Translations under genes and position numbers: made by a program
Assembly: GCA_035547055.1 (NCBI GenBank)
Contig: DASZVN010000069.1
Span: forward strand, 1-25,494
Origin: DASZVN01 sp035547055
GTDB taxonomy: Bacteria > Pseudomonadota > Alphaproteobacteria > Rhizobiales > Methylopilaceae
Reading direction: 5' to 3'
DNA length: 25,494 nt
Part shown: positions 8,364 through 15,128 of the stretch, in pieces
How the letters are laid out: the number at the start of each line of letters is the position of its first letter
Position numbering within the stretch: the stretch's first letter is position 1
Notes under the pieces: generated by a model
What the model was told of the DNA's origin: nothing
Seen by the model: only the letters and a program-made list of their open reading frames with translations
The model's database searches: none

Positions 8364-8675
8364 TCACGCCCGCCACGACTGCTCCGAGAGCGGGCGCCGG
8401 CGGCTGCGGCCGAGCGCCATCAGGACAATGCCCGCGACGCCGAGCACGGCGAAGGCCGGCGCGCCCAGCAGCCAGCCCCAGAACCATTCGGCCCCAGCCG
8501 GAAGTCCCGTTCCAGGGGTCGGGCCGGGATCGAGCGCCGCGACCACTGTCGCGAACGGTGCCGCCGCCACAGGTCCCCCGGCGATGACCCGCGTGCCGTC
8601 GACGACGAAGGCGACGAACGCCGCTGCGATCAGCAGAAAGCCGACGACACGCAGGACAAGCCGGATCGGCGCCAT
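8364..8675 (-). CDS. Small two-segment membrane protein of unknown function
   Basis: The product has 103 residues. A hydrophobic helix at about 6-27 is followed by a Gly/Ala/Pro-rich periplasmic or extracellular stretch containing VDGTRVIAGGPVAAAPF and PGTGLPAGAEWFW. A second hydrophobic helix (about 66-88) and a basic C-terminal tail (GRSRRRP) complete it, suggesting an N-in, C-in topology by the positive-inside rule. I recognise this type of protein as a common neighbour of folD in Hyphomicrobiales but know of no function. ATG 8675 lacks a strong ribosome binding site. It lies between folD and msrA on the same strand. Confidence 0.65.
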   Translation of the reverse strand: MAPIRLVLRVVGFLLIAAAFVAFVVDGTRVIAGGPVAAAPFATVVAALDPGPTPGTGLPAGAEWFWGWLLGAPAFAVLGVAGIVLMALGRSRRRPLSEQSWRA

Positions 8676-8726
8676 GCCGCAGAGATAGGCGGCCAGGGCA
8701 GCGGCGGCAATGCGGAGGCGGGTCCA

Positions 8727-8750
8727 CCTCTCCCCGTACGCAAGGAGAGG
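8727..8750. repeat. CCTCTCC/GGAGAGG hairpin downstream of folD
   Basis: CCTCTCC and GGAGAGG form a 7-bp stem around a 10-nt loop just beyond the folD stop. The ends resemble the GGGGAGAGG border of the mosaic near 490, so it may be a relic of the same repeat class. Without a T-run its value as a terminator is uncertain. Confidence 0.4.
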
Positions 8751-8759
8751 GAATGCGCG

Positions 8760-9656
8760 TCAAGCCCCGGCCGCGGTCTCCTGGTCGAGGCGGATGCCGC
8801 TAATGCGCTTGGCGGCGCGAAGCGCATTGGCGAGAAGGTTCGCGATCGTCATCGGCCCGACCCCGCCCGGCACCGGGGTGATCGCGCCCGCGACTTCCTT
8901 GGCCTCGTCGAAGGCAACGTCGCCAACGAGGCGGTTCCTGCCCTCCGGCGTGACGATGCGGTTGGTGCCGACGTCGATCACGGTTGCCCCCGGCTTGATC
9001 CAGTCGCCGCGGACGAGGCCGGCCTTGCCCACGGCGACGATCAGGAGGTCGGCCCGGCGGCAGATCGCGGCGAGGTCGCGGCTCCGCGAATGTGCGGTCG
9101 TCACCGTGGCGTTCTCGCGCAGCAGAAGCTGCGCCACCGGCTTGCCGACGAGGTTGGAGCGGCCGACCACCACCGCCTCCAGACCCGTGAGGTCGGGATG
9201 GATCGACTTCGCCAGGATCACGCAGCCGAGCGGCGTACACGGAAACAGGCCGTCGAGCCCGGTCAGGAGGCGTCCGGCGTTGATCGGATGCAGGCCGTCC
9301 ACATCCTTGTCAGGATCGATTGCGGTGATGATGGCATCGGAATCGATGTGCTTCGGCAGCGGGAGCTGGACCAGGATCCCGTGGATCTTGGGATCTCGGT
9401 TGAGCTGGTCGACCAGCGCCAGGAGTTCCGCCTGCGTCGTCTCCTTCGGGAGGCGCCGCTCGACCGAGTACATGCCGACCTCGACGGTCTGCTTGGCCTT
9501 GCTGCGGACATAGACGTCGCTCGCCGGATCGTCGCCGACCAGCACCACGGCGAGGCCGGGCGTCAGGCCTTGGCCCTTCAGCTCCGCGACTTCCGCCGCG
9601 ATCTCGGCGCGAAGCGCCTCCGCGCGAGCCTTGCCGTCGATGATCCGTGCCGTCAT
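8760..9656 (-). CDS. folD: Bifunctional methylene-THF dehydrogenase / methenyl-THF cyclohydrolase FolD
   Basis: The 298-residue cytosolic enzyme interconverts 5,10-methylene-, 5,10-methenyl- and 10-formyl-tetrahydrofolate using NADP. The catalytic YxxxK motif is Tyr49-Val-Arg-Ser-Lys53 (SDVYVRSKAK). GILVQLPLPKHI and DKDVDGLHPINAG mark the folate site. The Rossmann domain carries VVVGRSNLVGKPVAQLLL, and the family signature PGGVGPMTIANLL lies near residues 264-276. The length matches E. coli FolD plus a short C-terminal extension. ATG 9656 follows GAGGA. yggT lies 87 bp upstream on the same strand; the DUF167 gene often found between yggT and folD in alphaproteobacteria is absent from this gap. 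Confidence 0.98.
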   Translation of the reverse strand: MTARIIDGKARAEALRAEIAAEVAELKGQGLTPGLAVVLVGDDPASDVYVRSKAKQTVEVGMYSVERRLPKETTQAELLALVDQLNRDPKIHGILVQLPLPKHIDSDAIITAIDPDKDVDGLHPINAGRLLTGLDGLFPCTPLGCVILAKSIHPDLTGLEAVVVGRSNLVGKPVAQLLLRENATVTTAHSRSRDLAAICRRADLLIVAVGKAGLVRGDWIKPGATVIDVGTNRIVTPEGRNRLVGDVAFDEAKEVAGAITPVPGGVGPMTIANLLANALRAAKRISGIRLDQETAAGA

Positions 9657-9743
9657 GCGTGGTCCTCGGAGAGAGGGGAGGTTGGGCGCGAGATAGGCAG
9701 CCGCAGCGCGGCGCGTATACCAGCCAAAGCGTCGCGGGGAGGC

Positions 9744-10031
9744 TTACAGCATCCCGACATAGAGCTCGACGATCAGCCGGCGCAGGAAGCCGATGATCAG
9801 GAGCAGGATGACCGGTGAGATGTCGATGCCACCGAAATTCGGCAGCACCCGGCGGATCGGCGCCAGCACCGGCTCGGTCAGCCGGATCAGCATGTCCCAC
9901 ACCATGCTGACGACTTGGTTGCGGGTGTTGATGACATTGAAGGCGATCAGCCAGCTCAGGACCGCCATGGCGATGACGATCCAGAAATAGATGTCGAGAA
10001 TGGTGACGATCAGCCAGACGACGGCATTCAT
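9744..10031 (-). CDS. YggT family membrane protein
   Basis: The 95-residue protein has two hydrophobic segments (about 3-30 and 72-92) joined by a conserved loop, VLSWLIAFNVINTRNQVV...LTEPVLAPIRRVLPNFGGIDISPVI, which is the YggT signature. Members are implicated in membrane protein homeostasis and, in some bacteria and plastids, osmotic tolerance or division-related functions, but the mechanism is unsettled. The ATG at 10031 (MNAVVWLIV) is preferred over a longer in-frame start at 10097, because the extra 22 residues are basic and have no family match. It is the first gene of the minus-strand yggT-folD pair and is divergent from the peroxiredoxin gene across 175 bp. Confidence 0.92.
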   Translation of the reverse strand: MNAVVWLIVTILDIYFWIVIAMAVLSWLIAFNVINTRNQVVSMVWDMLIRLTEPVLAPIRRVLPNFGGIDISPVILLLIIGFLRRLIVELYVGML

Positions 10032-10206
10032 CGGCGACGGGATCCAGCGCAAGCGACGGGTTGGCGCCCTTGTATCGACCACCCCCGGCAGCGGCAAGGG
10101 GCCGCGGTGCTGCAGCGGGAGTCGCCAAGCGGGATCGGCGGTGTTAAATACGCCTTGGGGCGGCTATCCAGCCGCAATCCACAGAACCATTGCGGAGATT
10201 AGGCCC

Positions 10207-10836
10207 ATGGCCCTTCAACTGGGAGACACCGCGCCGGACTTCGAGCAGGACTCGACCGAAGGCAAGATCAATTTCTACAAATGGGCCGGCGATAGCTGGG
10301 TCGTGCTGTTCTCGCATCCGAAGGACTTCACCCCGGTCTGCACCACCGAGCTCGGCATGGTCGCCAAGCTGAAGCCGGAATTCGACAAGCGCAACGTCAA
10401 GTCGATCGGCGTCTCGGTCGATCCGCTCGACAGCCACAAGGGCTGGGCCGGCGACATCAAGGAGACGCAGGGCACCGCGCTGAACTTCCCGCTGCTGGCC
10501 GACCCCGACCGCAAGGTCGCCGACGCCTACGGCATGATCCATCCGAACGCGAACGACACGCTGACGGTGCGCTCGGTGTTCGTGATCGACCCGAAGAAGA
10601 AGGTCCGGCTGATCATCACCTACCCGGCGTCGACCGGCCGCAATTTCCAGGAGATCCTGCGCGCGATCGACTCGCTGCAACTCACCGACAAGCACGCCGT
10701 CGCGACCCCGGTCGACTGGAAAGTCGGCGAGGACGTGATCATCGGCGGTGGCATCTCGAACGAGGAGGCCCAGAAGCGCTTCCCCGGCTTCAAGACGATC
10801 AAGCCGTATCTCCGCACCACCCCGATGCCGCGCTGA
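10207..10836 (+). CDS. 1-Cys peroxiredoxin (Prx6 type)
   Basis: The 209-residue thiol peroxidase reduces hydrogen peroxide and alkyl hydroperoxides. The peroxidatic Cys45 lies in the motif HPKDFTPVCTTELG; no other cysteine occurs in the protein, so it is a true 1-Cys enzyme needing an external reductant. The Prx6-specific features SVDPLDSHKGWAGDI, FPLLADPDRKVADAYGMIHP, RSVFVIDPKKKVRLIITYPASTGRNFQEILRAIDSLQL and the long C-terminal arm TPVDWKVGEDVII are all present. ATG 10207 was chosen because the Prx fold begins there; GGAGA lies about 9 nt upstream. The leader contains a 6-bp GCGGCT/AGCCGC hairpin (10160-10175) of unknown role. The gene is monocistronic and ends at a strong terminator. Confidence 0.96.
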   Translation: MALQLGDTAPDFEQDSTEGKINFYKWAGDSWVVLFSHPKDFTPVCTTELGMVAKLKPEFDKRNVKSIGVSVDPLDSHKGWAGDIKETQGTALNFPLLADPDRKVADAYGMIHPNANDTLTVRSVFVIDPKKKVRLIITYPASTGRNFQEILRAIDSLQLTDKHAVATPVDWKVGEDVIIGGGISNEEAQKRFPGFKTIKPYLRTTPMPR

Positions 10837-10857
10837 ACCGGCACCGCGTCGAACAAG

Positions 10858-10889
10858 AAAGGGCCGGCCCCGCGGGACCGGCCCTTTTT
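10858..10889 (+). terminator. Intrinsic terminator of the peroxiredoxin gene
   Basis: AAAGGGCCGG and CCGGCCCTTT form a GC-rich stem around a 10-nt loop and run directly into TTTTT, 21 nt after the stop codon. The A-run on the left side lets it also work for transcripts arriving from rplS on the other strand. Confidence 0.88.
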
Positions 10890-10900
10890 CATGGACCGAA

Positions 10901-10997
10901 CCTCATCCTGAGGAGGCCGTCCGGCGCTGTCTCGAAGGATGGGCCCCACCCTCATGCTTCGAGACGCGGGCTTTCGACCGCCCCTCGGCATAAGGGG
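10901..10997. repeat. CCTCATCCTGAGG-type intergenic repeat
   Basis: The element starts with the short hairpin CCTCA-TCC-TGAGG (10901-10913). It continues with a perfect 9-bp inverted repeat GTCTCGAAG / CTTCGAGAC (10929-10937 and 10957-10965) and ends in CCCCT / AGGGG (10981-10997). This arrangement resembles a dispersed repeat I recall from Hyphomicrobiales genomes. It fills the gap between the convergent peroxiredoxin and rplS genes. Confidence 0.6.
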
Positions 10998-11034
10998 GAA
11001 ACTGGATGCTTCGCTTGGGTCAGAGAGAAGGAAG

Positions 11035-11433
11035 TCAGGCGCTCTGCGCCTCGCCGTCCTTGGCGCCGCGGGTGCGGTCGGCCTTCTCGGCGATGCGGGC
11101 CTTCTTGCCGCGCAGCGCGCGCAGGTAATAGAGCTTGGCGCGGCGGACCTTGCCGCGGCGCAGCACCTTCACCGAGTCGATGAGCGGCGAATAGAGCGGG
11201 AACACGCGCTCCACTCCCTCGCCGTAGGAGATCTTGCGGACGGTGAAGCTCTGGTTGATGCCGCCGCCCGAGCGCGCGATGCAGACGCCCTCGTAGGCCT
11301 GGACGCGGGTGCGCTCGCCTTCCTTGACCTTGACGTTGACCTGCAGAGTGTCGCCCGGGGCGAAATCCGGCAGGGTACGGGCCTCGGCGATTTTCGCCGC
11401 CTGCTCGCGGTCGAGCGTGTCGATGATGTCCAT
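11035..11433 (-). CDS. rplS: 50S ribosomal protein L19
   Basis: The 132-residue product matches L19 at the 30S-50S interface. Conserved segments are FAPGDTLQVNVKVKEGERTRVQAYEGVCIARSGGGINQSFTVRKISYGEGVERVFPLYSPLIDSVKVLRRGKVRRAKLYYLR, here spanning about residues 24-106. The C terminus has an extra basic and alanine-rich tail (EKADRTRGAKDGEAQSA), a common alphaproteobacterial variation. ATG 11433 follows a GGAG sequence. It is the last gene of the ffh-rpsP-rimM-trmD-rplS series, 69 bp after trmD, and its downstream side meets the convergent peroxiredoxin terminator through a repeat. Confidence 0.98.
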   Translation of the reverse strand: MDIIDTLDREQAAKIAEARTLPDFAPGDTLQVNVKVKEGERTRVQAYEGVCIARSGGGINQSFTVRKISYGEGVERVFPLYSPLIDSVKVLRRGKVRRAKLYYLRALRGKKARIAEKADRTRGAKDGEAQSA

Positions 11434-11502
11434 GGCCGTTGCTCCAGCGCCGCTGCGGGCACCGTTGGACCGAATGCGGTCTGATGCGAAATCGCGGGGT
11501 CT

Positions 11503-12237
11503 TTACGCGATCTCGTCCGGCTTGTCGACGCCCCGGACGCGCGTCGCGACATATTTCGCCCAGAGATCGGGCCGTCGCAGCCGGGTCGTCGCCATCGATG
11601 CGAGCCGGCGCCACGCTGCGATGGCCTTGTGGTCGCCACTGGCGAGGACGGGCGGCACCGCCTGGCCCTGCCATTCGGCCGGGCGGGTGTAGTGCGGATA
11701 TTCGAGCAGGCCGTCCTCGAAGCTCTCGTCGGCACCTGACTCCGGCGCGCCCATCACGCCCGGCAGCAGGCGCACGCAGGCGTCGAGCACGAGGAGCGCC
11801 GCCGGCTCACCGCCCGACAGCACGACGTCGCCGACCGCGACTTCCTCAAGACCGCAGGCTTCCACGACGCGCTCGTCGACGCCCTCGAAGCGGCCGCAGA
11901 CGAGGACGACGCCTGGCCCGGCAGCGAGCGTGCGGACGCGGGCCTGGTCGATCGGCCGGCCGCGCGGGGTGAGCAGAAGCTTCGGCCGCGGGTCGCCCGC
12001 CGGCATGATTGCCGCGATCGCGGCCGCCACCACATCGGGCCTGAGCACCATGCCGGGCCCACCGCCGAACGGCTCGTCGTCGACCGCGCGGTGGCGGCCG
12101 CGGCCGTGGTCGCGAATGTTGCACGCCTCGAGCGTCCAGGAGCCGCGCTTCAGCGCCTCGCCGGCGAGGCTCGTGCCGAGCGGCCCTGGGAACATCTCGG
12201 GATAAAGCGTGAGGACGGTCGCGGCCCAGGCGGTCAC
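11503..12237 (-). CDS. trmD: tRNA (guanine-N1)-methyltransferase TrmD
   Basis: The 244-residue SPOUT-class enzyme methylates G37 of tRNAs with G at position 36, preventing +1 frameshifting. The trefoil-knot SAM site is visible as LVCGRFEGVDERVVEA (about 113-128) and VVLSGGEPAALLVLDACVRLLPGVMG (about 138-163). FGGGPGMVLRP near residue 60 and the C-terminal LLEYPHYTRPAEWQGQAVPPVLASGDHKAIAAWRR are also diagnostic. The start is GTG 12237, overlapping the rimM TGA as GTGA, so translation is coupled to rimM. A longer in-frame start exists but would lie fully inside rimM and add no family sequence. Confidence 0.97.
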   Translation of the reverse strand: MTAWAATVLTLYPEMFPGPLGTSLAGEALKRGSWTLEACNIRDHGRGRHRAVDDEPFGGGPGMVLRPDVVAAAIAAIMPAGDPRPKLLLTPRGRPIDQARVRTLAAGPGVVLVCGRFEGVDERVVEACGLEEVAVGDVVLSGGEPAALLVLDACVRLLPGVMGAPESGADESFEDGLLEYPHYTRPAEWQGQAVPPVLASGDHKAIAAWRRLASMATTRLRRPDLWAKYVATRVRGVDKPDEIA

Positions 12238-12779
12238 GCGGGCTCCTCCTCGTCCTCGTTGGCCGGGGTGCCCCATTCGACGGGCGGCGCCGCCACGAGA
12301 CGACGCCCCACGAGATCGACTACCGGCACGAAGGCGCGGGTGAAGGGCAGCCACGCGGTCGGACCGCCGCCGGCGGGAGCGATCTCCAGGAGGTCGCCAG
12401 CGCCAAAATCCTCGACGCCGACCACGCTGCCGAGCGGCTCGCCTTCCCGGCTTTCGACCGGAAGGCCGAGCAGGTCGGCATAGTAGAATTCCTCGCCGTC
12501 GGCCGCCTGCGGAAACGCCGAGCGCGGCACGTAGAGACGGGTATTGGTCAACGCGGCGGCCGCGTCGCGGTCGGCAATGCCCGCGACGCGGACGATCAGC
12601 ATCTCCTCGCCCGCCGGCCGCACCAGCGTGACGCCGAACGCGCGCCCGTCCTCGGCGTCGAGCGGCCCGAGGCCGAGGATCGCGCGCGGATCCTGCGTGT
12701 AGGATTTCAGCCGCACCGCGCCGCGCACGCCGTGCGGCGCGCCGAATACGCCGACGAGGATGCGGTCAGGCTGCGGCAT
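12234..12779 (-). CDS. rimM: Ribosome maturation factor RimM
   Basis: The 181-residue product binds ribosomal protein S19 and aids maturation of the 30S head. The N-terminal RimM barrel begins RILVGVFGAPHGVRGAVRLKSYTQDP, and the C-terminal PRC-barrel includes EEFYYADLLGLPVESREGEPLGSVVGVEDFGAGDLLEI and TAWLPFTRAFVPVVDLVGRRLVA. ATG 12779 (MPQPDRILVG) is preferred. Two in-frame upstream ATGs (12794 and 12833) would encode residues derived entirely from a palindromic repeat, DCFVASFLAMTAS. No good ribosome binding site precedes any candidate, so the start is the least certain point. It overlaps trmD by GTGA and is separated from rpsP by the repeat at 12790-12880. Confidence 0.94.
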   Translation of the reverse strand: MPQPDRILVGVFGAPHGVRGAVRLKSYTQDPRAILGLGPLDAEDGRAFGVTLVRPAGEEMLIVRVAGIADRDAAAALTNTRLYVPRSAFPQAADGEEFYYADLLGLPVESREGEPLGSVVGVEDFGAGDLLEIAPAGGGPTAWLPFTRAFVPVVDLVGRRLVAAPPVEWGTPANEDEEEPA

Positions 12780-12789
12780 GGCGCTAGCC

Positions 12790-12880
12790 GTCATTGCGAG
12801 GAACGAAGCGACGAAGCAATCCAGGAGCGGCACGCGCCGCGCCCGCGGCCTCTGGATTGCTTCGCTTCGCTCGCAATGAC
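12790..12880. repeat. GTCATTGCGAGG...CTCGCAATGAC inverted-repeat element
   Basis: The left arm (12790-12824) begins GTCATTGCGAGG and ends GAAGCAATCCAG. The right arm (12852-12880) begins CTGGATTGCTTCG and ends CGCAATGAC. The arms are near-perfect reverse complements around a 27-nt GC-rich loop. This is a widespread short palindromic repeat family that I recognise from many bacterial genomes. It fills the rpsP-rimM gap and would fold into a long hairpin in the operon mRNA. Confidence 0.88.
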
Positions 12881-12894
12881 GCTGATGGCCCGGC

Positions 12895-13248
12895 TTAGCC
12901 GGCCGCCGCCTCGCCGCCCTCGCCGCCGGCAGCGGCGGCGGCGCGTTCCTGTGCCTTCTTGCCGGGCTGAGCCTTGACCGGATTGTTGCGCGGTTCCCGC
13001 TTCATGACGCCGGCGGCGTCGAGGAAGCGCAGCACCCGGTCGGTCGGCTGCGCGCCTTTGGCGAGCCAAGCCTTGGCCTTCTCGGCATCGAGCTGCACCC
13101 GCTGCGCCTCGTCGGCGAGGATCGGGTTGTAGGTGCCGAGGCGATCGATGAAGCGGCCGTCGCGCGGGCTCCGCGCGTCCGCCACGACGATGCGGTAGTA
13201 GGGCCGCTTCTTCGCGCCCGCGCGGGCCAGCCGGATTTTCAGGGACAT
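12895..13248 (-). CDS. rpsP: 30S ribosomal protein S16
   Basis: The 117-residue product starts with the S16 signature MSLKIRLARAGAKKRPYYRIVVADARSPRDGRFIDRLGTYNP and continues with the conserved AKAWLAKGAQPTDRVLRFLDAAGV. The last 35 residues form an Ala/Gly/Lys/Glu-rich tail typical of alphaproteobacterial S16. ATG 13248 follows AAGGAAG at good spacing; an in-frame extension upstream runs through two repeat elements and is rejected. The gene is the first of the ribosomal series after ffh, with 140 bp of repeat-filled space between ffh and rpsP. Confidence 0.98.
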   Translation of the reverse strand: MSLKIRLARAGAKKRPYYRIVVADARSPRDGRFIDRLGTYNPILADEAQRVQLDAEKAKAWLAKGAQPTDRVLRFLDAAGVMKREPRNNPVKAQPGKKAQERAAAAAGGEGGEAAAG

Positions 13249-13272
13249 TGGTTCGCTTCCTTGCTCTCTGTC

Positions 13273-13295
13273 ATGGCCGGGTTTGTCCCGGCCAT
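13273..13295. repeat. ATGGCCGGG/CCCGGCCAT hairpin repeat
   Basis: A perfect 9-bp stem with a TTTGT loop lies in the ffh-rpsP gap, in the context GTCATGGCCGGGTTTGTCC, which resembles a dispersed repeat familiar from Hyphomicrobiales. Its placement between co-oriented genes suggests either processing or partial termination of the ffh-rpsP transcript. Confidence 0.6.
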
Positions 13296-13309
13296 CCACG
13301 ACTTCCTTC

Positions 13310-13381
13310 GTAGGGTGGGCAAGCGAAGCTCGCCCACGTGCAGCACAAGACGTGGGCATCGCCGGGCGATGCCCACCCTAC
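13310..13381. repeat. GTAGGGTGGGC repeat (copy 2, best preserved)
   Basis: Exact 12-bp ends GTAGGGTGGGCA and TGCCCACCCTAC enclose an inner pair CGCCCACG / CGTGGGCA, so the 72-bp element can fold into one long stem or two hairpins. It ends 8 bp beyond the ffh stop codon. Three related copies exist in the window. Confidence 0.8.
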
Positions 13382-13388
13382 CAATCCA

Positions 13389-14918
13389 TCACTTCTTCTT
13401 CCCGAAGCCGGGCAGTCCGGGGAGCCCGCCGGGAAAGCCGGGCGGCAACCCACCGCTTCCGAAGCCGCCGGGCGGCAGCGGCGGCAGGCCGCCTCCCCCG
13501 CCGGGAACGCCCTTCGCCAGCGCCTTCATCTGCTCCGGCGTCATCTTGGGCATGCCGCCGGGCATTCCGCCGCCGCCAAGGCCCAGCATGTTGCCGAGTC
13601 CGGCGAGGCCGCCGCGGCCGCCCTTGCCGACCATCTTCATCACGTCGGACATCTGGCGGTGCATCTTGAGGAGGCGGTTGATGTCCTCGACCTTGGTGCC
13701 CGAGCCCGACGCGATGCGCTTCTTGCGCGAGGCCTTCAGGAGGTCGGGGTTGCGCCGCTCGGCCGGCGTCATGGAATCGATGATCGCGGCCTGCCGCTTC
13801 AACAGGCGCTCGTCGAGATTGGCGTCGGCGATGGCGTTCTTCATCTTGGCGACGCCCGGCAGGAGCCCCATCAGCCCGCCGATGCCGCCCATGCGCTGCA
13901 TCTGGCGGAGCTGGTCACGGAGATCCTCGAGGTCGAACTTCCCCTTGCGGAGCTTCTCGGCGACCTTGGCCGCCTTCTCGGCGTCGATCTCCTGCGCCGC
14001 CTTCTCAACCAGGGCGACGACATCGCCCATGCCGAGGATGCGGCCGGCGATGCGCTCGGGGTCGAAATCCTCGAGCGCATCCATGCGCTCGCCGGTGCCG
14101 AGCAGCTTGATCGGCTGACCGGTGACGGCGCGCATCGACAGCGCCGCACCGCCGCGGCCGTCGCCGTCGACCCGGGTCAGCACGATGCCGGTGACGCCAA
14201 CCGCCTCGTTGAAGGCCCGCGCGGTGTTGACCGCGTCCTGGCCGGTCAGCGCGTCGGCGACGAGGAGCACCTCGTGCGGATGGGTCGCGGCCTTCACCTC
14301 GGCGACCTCGGCCATCAGCGCCGCGTCGATGGTGGTGCGGCCGGCGGTGTCGAGCATCACCGCGTCGTAGCCACCGAGGCGCCCGGCCTCCATCGCCCGC
14401 CGGGCGATCTGGACCGCGGACTGGCCGGCGACGATCGGCAGCACCGTTACGCCGACCTGCTGCCCAAGCGTCGCAAGCTGCTCCATCGCCGCCGGGCGGC
14501 GGGTGTCGAGCGAGGCCATCAGCACCTTGCGCCTGTCGCGCTCGGAAAGGCGCTTCGCGATCTTTGCGGTCGTGGTGGTCTTGCCGGAGCCCTGGAGGCC
14601 GACCATCAGGATCGGCACCGGCGCCGCCGCGGCGAGGCTGAGCGGCACCGGCTCGGCGCCCAGCGTCTCGACGAGCTGGTCGTGGACGATCTTCACGACC
14701 ATCTGGCCGGGCGTCACCGACTTCAGCACCTCGACGCCGACCGCCTTCTCGCGGACCTTCTCGGCGAACTCGCGCACGACGTCGAGCGCGACGTCGGCCT
14801 CGAGCAGCGCGCGGCGGACCTCGCGCAGCGCCTCGCCGACATCGGCCTCGCTGAGCGCGCCGCGCCGCCGGAGCTTGTCGAGGATGCCGCCGAGGCGGTC
14901 CTGAAGGGTGTCGAACAT
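13389..14918 (-). CDS. ffh: Signal recognition particle GTPase Ffh (SRP54)
   Basis: The 509-residue product binds 4.5S RNA and signal peptides and delivers ribosomes to FtsY. An N domain (about 1-90) precedes the G domain with P-loop GLQGSGKT (107-114), LDTRRPAAMEQL, DTAGR (190-194) and LTRVDGDGRGG. GERMDALEDFDPERIAGRILGMGD is the linker. The Met-rich M domain (about 330-430) contains LRQMQRMGGIGGLMGLLPG, RQAAIIDSMTPAERRNPDLLKASRKKRIASGSG and HRQMSDVMKMV. The last 80 residues are an unusually long Gly/Pro/Met-rich tail. ATG 14918 follows AAGGTGAAG. It heads the rpsP-rimM-trmD-rplS series and is divergent from the propeller protein gene. No ffs gene is visible nearby. Confidence 0.98.
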   Translation of the reverse strand: MFDTLQDRLGGILDKLRRRGALSEADVGEALREVRRALLEADVALDVVREFAEKVREKAVGVEVLKSVTPGQMVVKIVHDQLVETLGAEPVPLSLAAAAPVPILMVGLQGSGKTTTTAKIAKRLSERDRRKVLMASLDTRRPAAMEQLATLGQQVGVTVLPIVAGQSAVQIARRAMEAGRLGGYDAVMLDTAGRTTIDAALMAEVAEVKAATHPHEVLLVADALTGQDAVNTARAFNEAVGVTGIVLTRVDGDGRGGAALSMRAVTGQPIKLLGTGERMDALEDFDPERIAGRILGMGDVVALVEKAAQEIDAEKAAKVAEKLRKGKFDLEDLRDQLRQMQRMGGIGGLMGLLPGVAKMKNAIADANLDERLLKRQAAIIDSMTPAERRNPDLLKASRKKRIASGSGTKVEDINRLLKMHRQMSDVMKMVGKGGRGGLAGLGNMLGLGGGGMPGGMPKMTPEQMKALAKGVPGGGGGLPPLPPGGFGSGGLPPGFPGGLPGLPGFGKKK

Positions 14919-14953
14919 CGAACTTCACCTTATCCACGCCGGAAACGCAAAAC

Positions 14954-14967
14954 GCGCCCGAGGGCGC
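14954..14967 (-). promoter_or_regulatory. Hairpin plus T-run in the ffh leader (possible attenuator)
   Basis: Read on the minus strand, GCGCCCTCGGGCGC is followed at once by GTTTTGCGTTT, about 36 nt before the ffh start. The stem is short and GC-rich with a 2-4 nt loop. If ffh transcription starts upstream, this could act as an attenuator; if it starts downstream, it would terminate readthrough. Confidence 0.35.
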
Positions 14968-15128
14968 ATCGCGCTGTCGGGCGTTGACCTCCGGGCTCCC
15001 GGCCCGGTCGGCGGCTCGTCGTCTCCGCTCGTGAGAGCACGGGGGGAATACGCCTCGGGGCCGGCGGCGGTCAAGCTTGCCCACAATGCGGCAGCAGCCG
15101 ATCCTGCCGGTGGCGGAGGGGCTGCGCG

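Noticed and set aside
12780..12833. N-terminal extension of RimM (MPLLDCFVASFLAMTAS)
   Set aside because: These residues are a translation of the GTCATTGCGAGG repeat arm and not part of the RimM family sequence; ATG 12779 is the better start.
13249..13388. Two closely spaced palindromes considered as a CRISPR-like array
   Set aside because: The repeats differ from each other, lack regular spacers, and match dispersed intergenic repeat families.
14919..15128. 4.5S SRP RNA (ffs) next to ffh
   Set aside because: No sequence resembling the conserved GGAA-tetraloop/symmetric-loop hairpin of SRP RNA was seen in the gap.
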